A stretch of 8,917 nucleotides of DNA from Candidatus Kuenenia stuttgartensis. Lineage in GTDB: Bacteria; Planctomycetota; Planctomycetia; Isosphaerales; Isosphaeraceae. This document shows, piece after piece, positions 5,624 through 8,917 of the stretch. The notes beneath the pieces are model-generated. The model worked only from the letters and a program-made list of their open reading frames with translations, did no database searches and was not told where the DNA came from. The stretch is taken from the NCBI GenBank assembly GCA_945872325.1, contig CAMBZY010000096.1:1-8917 (forward strand). The letters are read 5' to 3'. Position 1 is the stretch's first letter. Every line of letters begins with the position of its first letter. The position numbers were made by a program, and so were the translations under genes.

Positions 5624-7461
5624 ATCCGATCATGAATTGCAATATTTTCAGGCGCAATAGCTGACCCGATATGAAGATGAAGAATCCGCCGAACTTCTTC
5701 GATCACCGGCGCATCGTGATTCAAGTAGTGATTTGCAGAGACAATCAACTCGGATTCCGCACCATCGAGATGCCCGCTGGAGTATGTGACCAGCCCGTCT
5801 GTGATCTCGCCCCGAAGCTTGGGAATCAGCTTTTGATTATCACCTAATACAATATGGAACGATTTCGTCGGATCAGGCCGGGTTTTATCGATGGCTTTTA
5901 ATATGGGATGGCTGGGCTGAAGGCTGTCGATTCCATTTGTGAGTCCAATCCGGCGAAATTCTGGCTGAATGATCCGGAATCCATTATTTCTGATCAATTC
6001 GGGTCGTGCTTTTTGGACATCGTCACCGGAACGAATCAAAAAAGAGCCAATTCTGCCAATCGGGCGGCTTGCAAAACTGCTGCCTCTAAAGACAGGTGCC
6101 AGAAAAACAGTTCTCCGAACTTCAGGAACTGCCTTGAAATGAAGCCGTTTTCGGAAGTTTTCGCGAGTCTCTTCACTGATTTGAATTTGATCGATTGGTT
6201 TTGTAAAAACGGCATTTTCAAATACATTATCGGAATTCGTAATCAGCAACCTGGAAACAATTCCGCCCATACTATGACAGACGACCACCATTTGATCCCA
6301 GGCAGGATCCGATTTACCCGGGTCGAAGACTTCACGAAGTTCCTGGATTTTCTCGCGAAGAATTCTGGCGGATTCCAATACAGGTTCGCCGGTCGGATAG
6401 AGTGCAAAAAAGAATTGATAATTCGCCCGAATTTCCGGGTCGTTCAGCAACGAATTATTCATGTCGGTCCAGGTGCGTGGGCTCGACCAAAGACCATGGA
6501 TAAAAACGACTGGAATTTTACCGGGTCGATATGGTTCATTGATATAAATCTGAGATTTGACTTCCACAAGATTAGGGATCAACAGCCCCTCATATTCAAT
6601 CGCCTGCAGACCGCTCTGGCTGAACTGAACCAGCGAAGGGGTTGTAAAATCAGCTGCCAATGGCATTTCCATGAGGGAACTAGTTTTGACACTCACCTCA
6701 TCCAGCGGATTATGCAATTCCAGTTCGGCCGGGATCGTCTTCCAGTCGAGATTAGAGTCGTTTAAATCGACCAATGTGCGGATGCGAGCTGTGGATGTGA
6801 TCCGATTATCTTTTGCAAAGAATTTCTCGCGGTCGGGCCGTTCTTCGTTTTCTTCGTAAATACGATCGGCCAGAATCGGTAATCCCCATCCTTCACGCTT
6901 GGCGATTGGCTCGATGTTGCGAATTTCATAATCCGAGCAGGGTACAAGTCTTGTAAATGTCAGGCCAGCCCAGTCAGGATCAGACAATTTCAATCCCAAC
7001 CCCGCCTCAGCCAGTTTTTCGGCCAAATCGTTCGAATCTTTGGATTTATCGGCCCCTGTGATTTTCAAGCATCGAGTGACGGCAATCCGGTGAATTTCTG
7101 ATAATCGTTGCCGAGAAGGTTCGTCAATCGCCGATCTTAATGCAACATCAGACACGATCGCCAATTCCCGATAATTATCAACCTCGGCTTTGCCTGTTGA
7201 GTTTTCCAGCTCTTTTGCCTTAAGAAGTGCCTGTTCCACAGATTCAAGTGTCGGTGTTGCTCGAAATCCTGAAAACTGTTGATGCTTATCGTCCGGTTTA
7301 AATAATTGAAATCTGGTTGATCGAACTTCTCCAATACCCGATTCGGAATCTTGCCTGTACCAAGGCTTTAAAACAGCCTTTTCGCGGGAACATCCAGAAA
7401 CGAATAACTGGGCCAGGATGATGATACAACAGGTGCGATGATTCCATTGAATTTGAGACAA
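5605..7461 (-). CDS. Lipoprotein with alpha/beta-hydrolase (lipase-like) domain
   Basis: This 618-residue protein begins with a lipoprotein signal: h-region CCIIILAQLF and lipobox VSGC with C24 as predicted lipidated cysteine. Residues 30-300 match no domain I recognise, mostly helical at 70-160. Residues 315-595 form an alpha/beta-hydrolase domain: strand VVFIHG with the oxyanion HG at 322-323, nucleophile elbow CHSMGG with S397, probable acid D555 in TDGLV, and catalytic H578 in SANHYL. This order and the SxHLDGAxSE context resemble PGAP1/lipase-class esterases; the substrate is unknown. It should be anchored to a membrane and face the periplasm or surface. The start appears to be TTG at 7459-7461; no in-frame ATG exists before residue 264, and GGAG at 7474-7477 is 12 bases upstream. 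It converges on the M1-barrel gene, 9 bases between stops. Confidence 0.87.
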   Translation of the reverse strand: MSQIQWNHRTCCIIILAQLFVSGCSREKAVLKPWYRQDSESGIGEVRSTRFQLFKPDDKHQQFSGFRATPTLESVEQALLKAKELENSTGKAEVDNYRELAIVSDVALRSAIDEPSRQRLSEIHRIAVTRCLKITGADKSKDSNDLAEKLAEAGLGLKLSDPDWAGLTFTRLVPCSDYEIRNIEPIAKREGWGLPILADRIYEENEERPDREKFFAKDNRITSTARIRTLVDLNDSNLDWKTIPAELELHNPLDEVSVKTSSLMEMPLAADFTTPSLVQFSQSGLQAIEYEGLLIPNLVEVKSQIYINEPYRPGKIPVVFIHGLWSSPRTWTDMNNSLLNDPEIRANYQFFFALYPTGEPVLESARILREKIQELREVFDPGKSDPAWDQMVVVCHSMGGIVSRLLITNSDNVFENAVFTKPIDQIQISEETRENFRKRLHFKAVPEVRRTVFLAPVFRGSSFASRPIGRIGSFLIRSGDDVQKARPELIRNNGFRIIQPEFRRIGLTNGIDSLQPSHPILKAIDKTRPDPTKSFHIVLGDNQKLIPKLRGEITDGLVTYSSGHLDGAESELIVSANHYLNHDAPVIEEVRRILHLHIGSAIAPENIAIHDRITIKRN

Positions 7462-7570
7462 TTTTGACAGATGCTCCGGATTTTGCGATTTGGCCTGACC
7501 AAATACCGCACTTCCGTGTCTATCAAGTATCTCCCTGTATGTTATTTATCGGTTCGGTTGCACCATGCAA

Positions 7571-7613
7571 TGAAAAGAAATCAGGGCTGGATGCTGTGTC
7601 CGAGCATCCAGCC
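7571..7613 (-). terminator. Intrinsic terminator of the M48 peptidase gene
   Basis: On the minus strand a perfect 11-bp stem (GGCTGGATGCT with AGCATCCAGCC; arms 7603-7613 and 7585-7595) with a 7-base loop is followed by CTGATTTCTTTTCA. It lies 80 bases past the stop of the M48 gene at 7693. The T-rich tail on this strand and the lack of one on the other strand show its direction. It separates this gene from the hydrolase lipoprotein gene further along the same strand. Confidence 0.8.
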
Positions 7614-7692
7614 AGATCAATCCCCAGTCTTTTCTCAATCATCAAGGTTTACGATATAGAGATCGGTCGCGATTTACGAGTCAGAAGCCAAA

Positions 7693-8917
7693 TCAGACGA
7701 ATGCTATCGGGGGCAATGGGCAATCGAGCGAATCTGCAACGACGCGAACCATATCAAATTCGCGCCGGGTCACCACTTCGTCGGCCTGAATGACTTCTGC
7801 GGCAGCTCGGATCACTGCCAAGCGTACTTTTGCCGATTCTTTCACCAGTCGTCCAAGTGCGGCATCCAATCGCTCGGCATTGATCATGGTTCTGGGCAGG
7901 CACTGGGTGGGCGATTTTGTCATAACTCCTGTGAGCATCGACCCTGCCTTGGCTACAGCATGATTTGCTGAGGACTGACTCTCGGACGGATCCAAATCAG
8001 GCGATTGTCCCGACCATGCCAGAGCAGACATCAGTACAGCGACTGCCGAATTGGTATCAGGCATGGCTGCGGACGCTGATCCGACCGACTTTGCCAACGG
8101 ATCTTTCGAGCGTTTCAGCTGGTTGGTCACCATGCGTTTGACGAGCCATTCGCCCATCTTGACTTTGTCGTCGGCCAGAATGAGTCGTTCGGATTCTTCG
8201 ATCAAACTCACCATCTGGCTCGTCGATAATCGTCGAATGGCAGGAGCGATCAATTTGCACAAATCCACAGGATATTCCAGAAGTTCGTCGGGCATCATCC
8301 GGGCCACCCTTGGATACTCCCGGCGAAATGCTTCGGGCATCAAGGCCAGATTTTCAGGACTTGGAGCAAGCAGCCAAAGCACAATGCACGACGCCCCCAA
8401 AGGCTCGCGTGTGATCGCCTCAACGGCTTCAGGTACAAGCTCTTTAAATGATCGGGCATATCCAAATTGATCGTCGCCCGGCTGACCCGCCATGGAAAGG
8501 CTTTGATTCACCCCCTGCCCCAACGACTGGCGAACGCCCACGCTTTCTGAAAGCCCTGCAATGATCGGAGGGATGGCCATGCCGCCGGGAATGTTTGGCA
8601 TACCCGGAATGTTCATGGGATTGCGATTTGATCTTGGATTTTTCGGAACGGATTCCACTGCAGCTTCCGTGATCTGAGCAGGGGCTGGAAAGACTCCATC
8701 CCAGTTCGGGTCAAGCCTTCGAATCCGGGTCTCAAGCGGCGGGTGCGTTGCCATGGGTGAACTGGCGAACATCCGCTTGATGGAATCCCCAAAAAACATG
8801 TGAGCTGTTTCAAGTGCTTCTGGTGATTGAACTTGAGCATGGTTGGCCCAACCTCCAATCGCTTTCAGGGCTCCGGCAATTCCATCGGGATTTCTCGTAA
8901 ACTGAACCGCTGAGGCA
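7693..8917 (-). CDS. M48 family metallopeptidase, C-terminal part, with TerB-like tail
   Basis: The frame is open to the window edge (407 visible residues), so an ATG at 8797-8799 is internal and the 5' end lies outside. Visible residues 1-74 carry the M48 (Ste24/HtpX-like) signature after the zinc site: AVQFTRNPDGIAGALKAIGG at 3-22 and ATHPPLETRIRRLDPNW at 56-72. The HExxH motif itself would be upstream. A Pro/Gly/Met-rich linker (about 97-120) leads to a long helical region. It ends in a TerB-like segment, VIQADEVVTRREF at 375-387 and DSLDCPLPP at 395-403, which I recall as the typical end of planctomycete M48 proteins. A similar half-motif, LILADDKVKMGEWLVKRMV, occurs at 245-263. A hydrophobic stretch (176-184, ASCIVLWLL) is too short to be a sure membrane helix. 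A TGA at 7693-7695 ends the gene, and an intrinsic terminator follows. Confidence 0.88.
   Translation of the reverse strand, partial: ASAVQFTRNPDGIAGALKAIGGWANHAQVQSPEALETAHMFFGDSIKRMFASSPMATHPPLETRIRRLDPNWDGVFPAPAQITEAAVESVPKNPRSNRNPMNIPGMPNIPGGMAIPPIIAGLSESVGVRQSLGQGVNQSLSMAGQPGDDQFGYARSFKELVPEAVEAITREPLGASCIVLWLLAPSPENLALMPEAFRREYPRVARMMPDELLEYPVDLCKLIAPAIRRLSTSQMVSLIEESERLILADDKVKMGEWLVKRMVTNQLKRSKDPLAKSVGSASAAMPDTNSAVAVLMSALAWSGQSPDLDPSESQSSANHAVAKAGSMLTGVMTKSPTQCLPRTMINAERLDAALGRLVKESAKVRLAVIRAAAEVIQADEVVTRREFDMVRVVADSLDCPLPPIAFV

Noticed and set aside
5908..6765. Plus-strand open frame of 285 codons opposite the hydrolase gene
   Set aside because: It is antisense to the confirmed hydrolase domain motifs, has no recognisable domain or ribosome site, and its composition is what the mirrored codons of the real gene would give.

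Overview
The window looks like a chromosomal stretch from a member of the Planctomycetota. This is an inference. It rests on the mix of protein families (an M48 peptidase with a TerB-like tail, a DUF4188 protein, a small protein starting MGYWGVKSYEND), on weak Shine-Dalgarno sites, and on extragenic hairpins whose sequence style I associate with that phylum. No 16S rRNA or universal marker is present, so genus is not assigned.

Layout. Positions 1-67 hold the Gly/Arg-rich C-terminal end of a plus-strand gene, followed by a strong hairpin terminator (102-133). The 321-base gap to position 388 holds a cluster of three GC-rich hairpins between two convergent transcription units. Positions 389-2225 carry three minus-strand genes: an inositol-monophosphatase-family enzyme, a DUF4188 protein 16 bases downstream, and a small acidic protein with its own good ribosome binding site. 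A 229-base divergent spacer with candidate promoters separates them from a plus-strand tRNA-Met(CAT) at 2455-2526.

The main item follows at 2605-5595: a secreted protein of about 996 residues. It has a complete M1 (gluzincin) aminopeptidase zinc site in its N-terminal half and an Omp85/BamA-like outer-membrane beta-barrel in its C-terminal third. It converges, with only 9 bases between stop codons, on a minus-strand gene (5605-7461) for a lipoprotein with an alpha/beta-hydrolase domain. The last gene (7693 to beyond 8917, minus strand) is the 3' part of an M48 metallopeptidase with a long C-terminal extension ending in TerB-like helices, closed by an 11-bp hairpin terminator.

How they might work together. 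Two metallopeptidases and a surface hydrolase lipoprotein lie side by side, which suggests a cell-envelope theme, but they are not one operon. The M1-barrel protein and the lipoprotein are convergent, so a shared role is speculation. The best candidate for something poorly described is the peptidase-barrel fusion, whose architecture recalls patatin-Omp85 (type Vd) autotransporters with a metallopeptidase in the passenger position. No CRISPR array, insertion sequence, prophage or integrase was seen.
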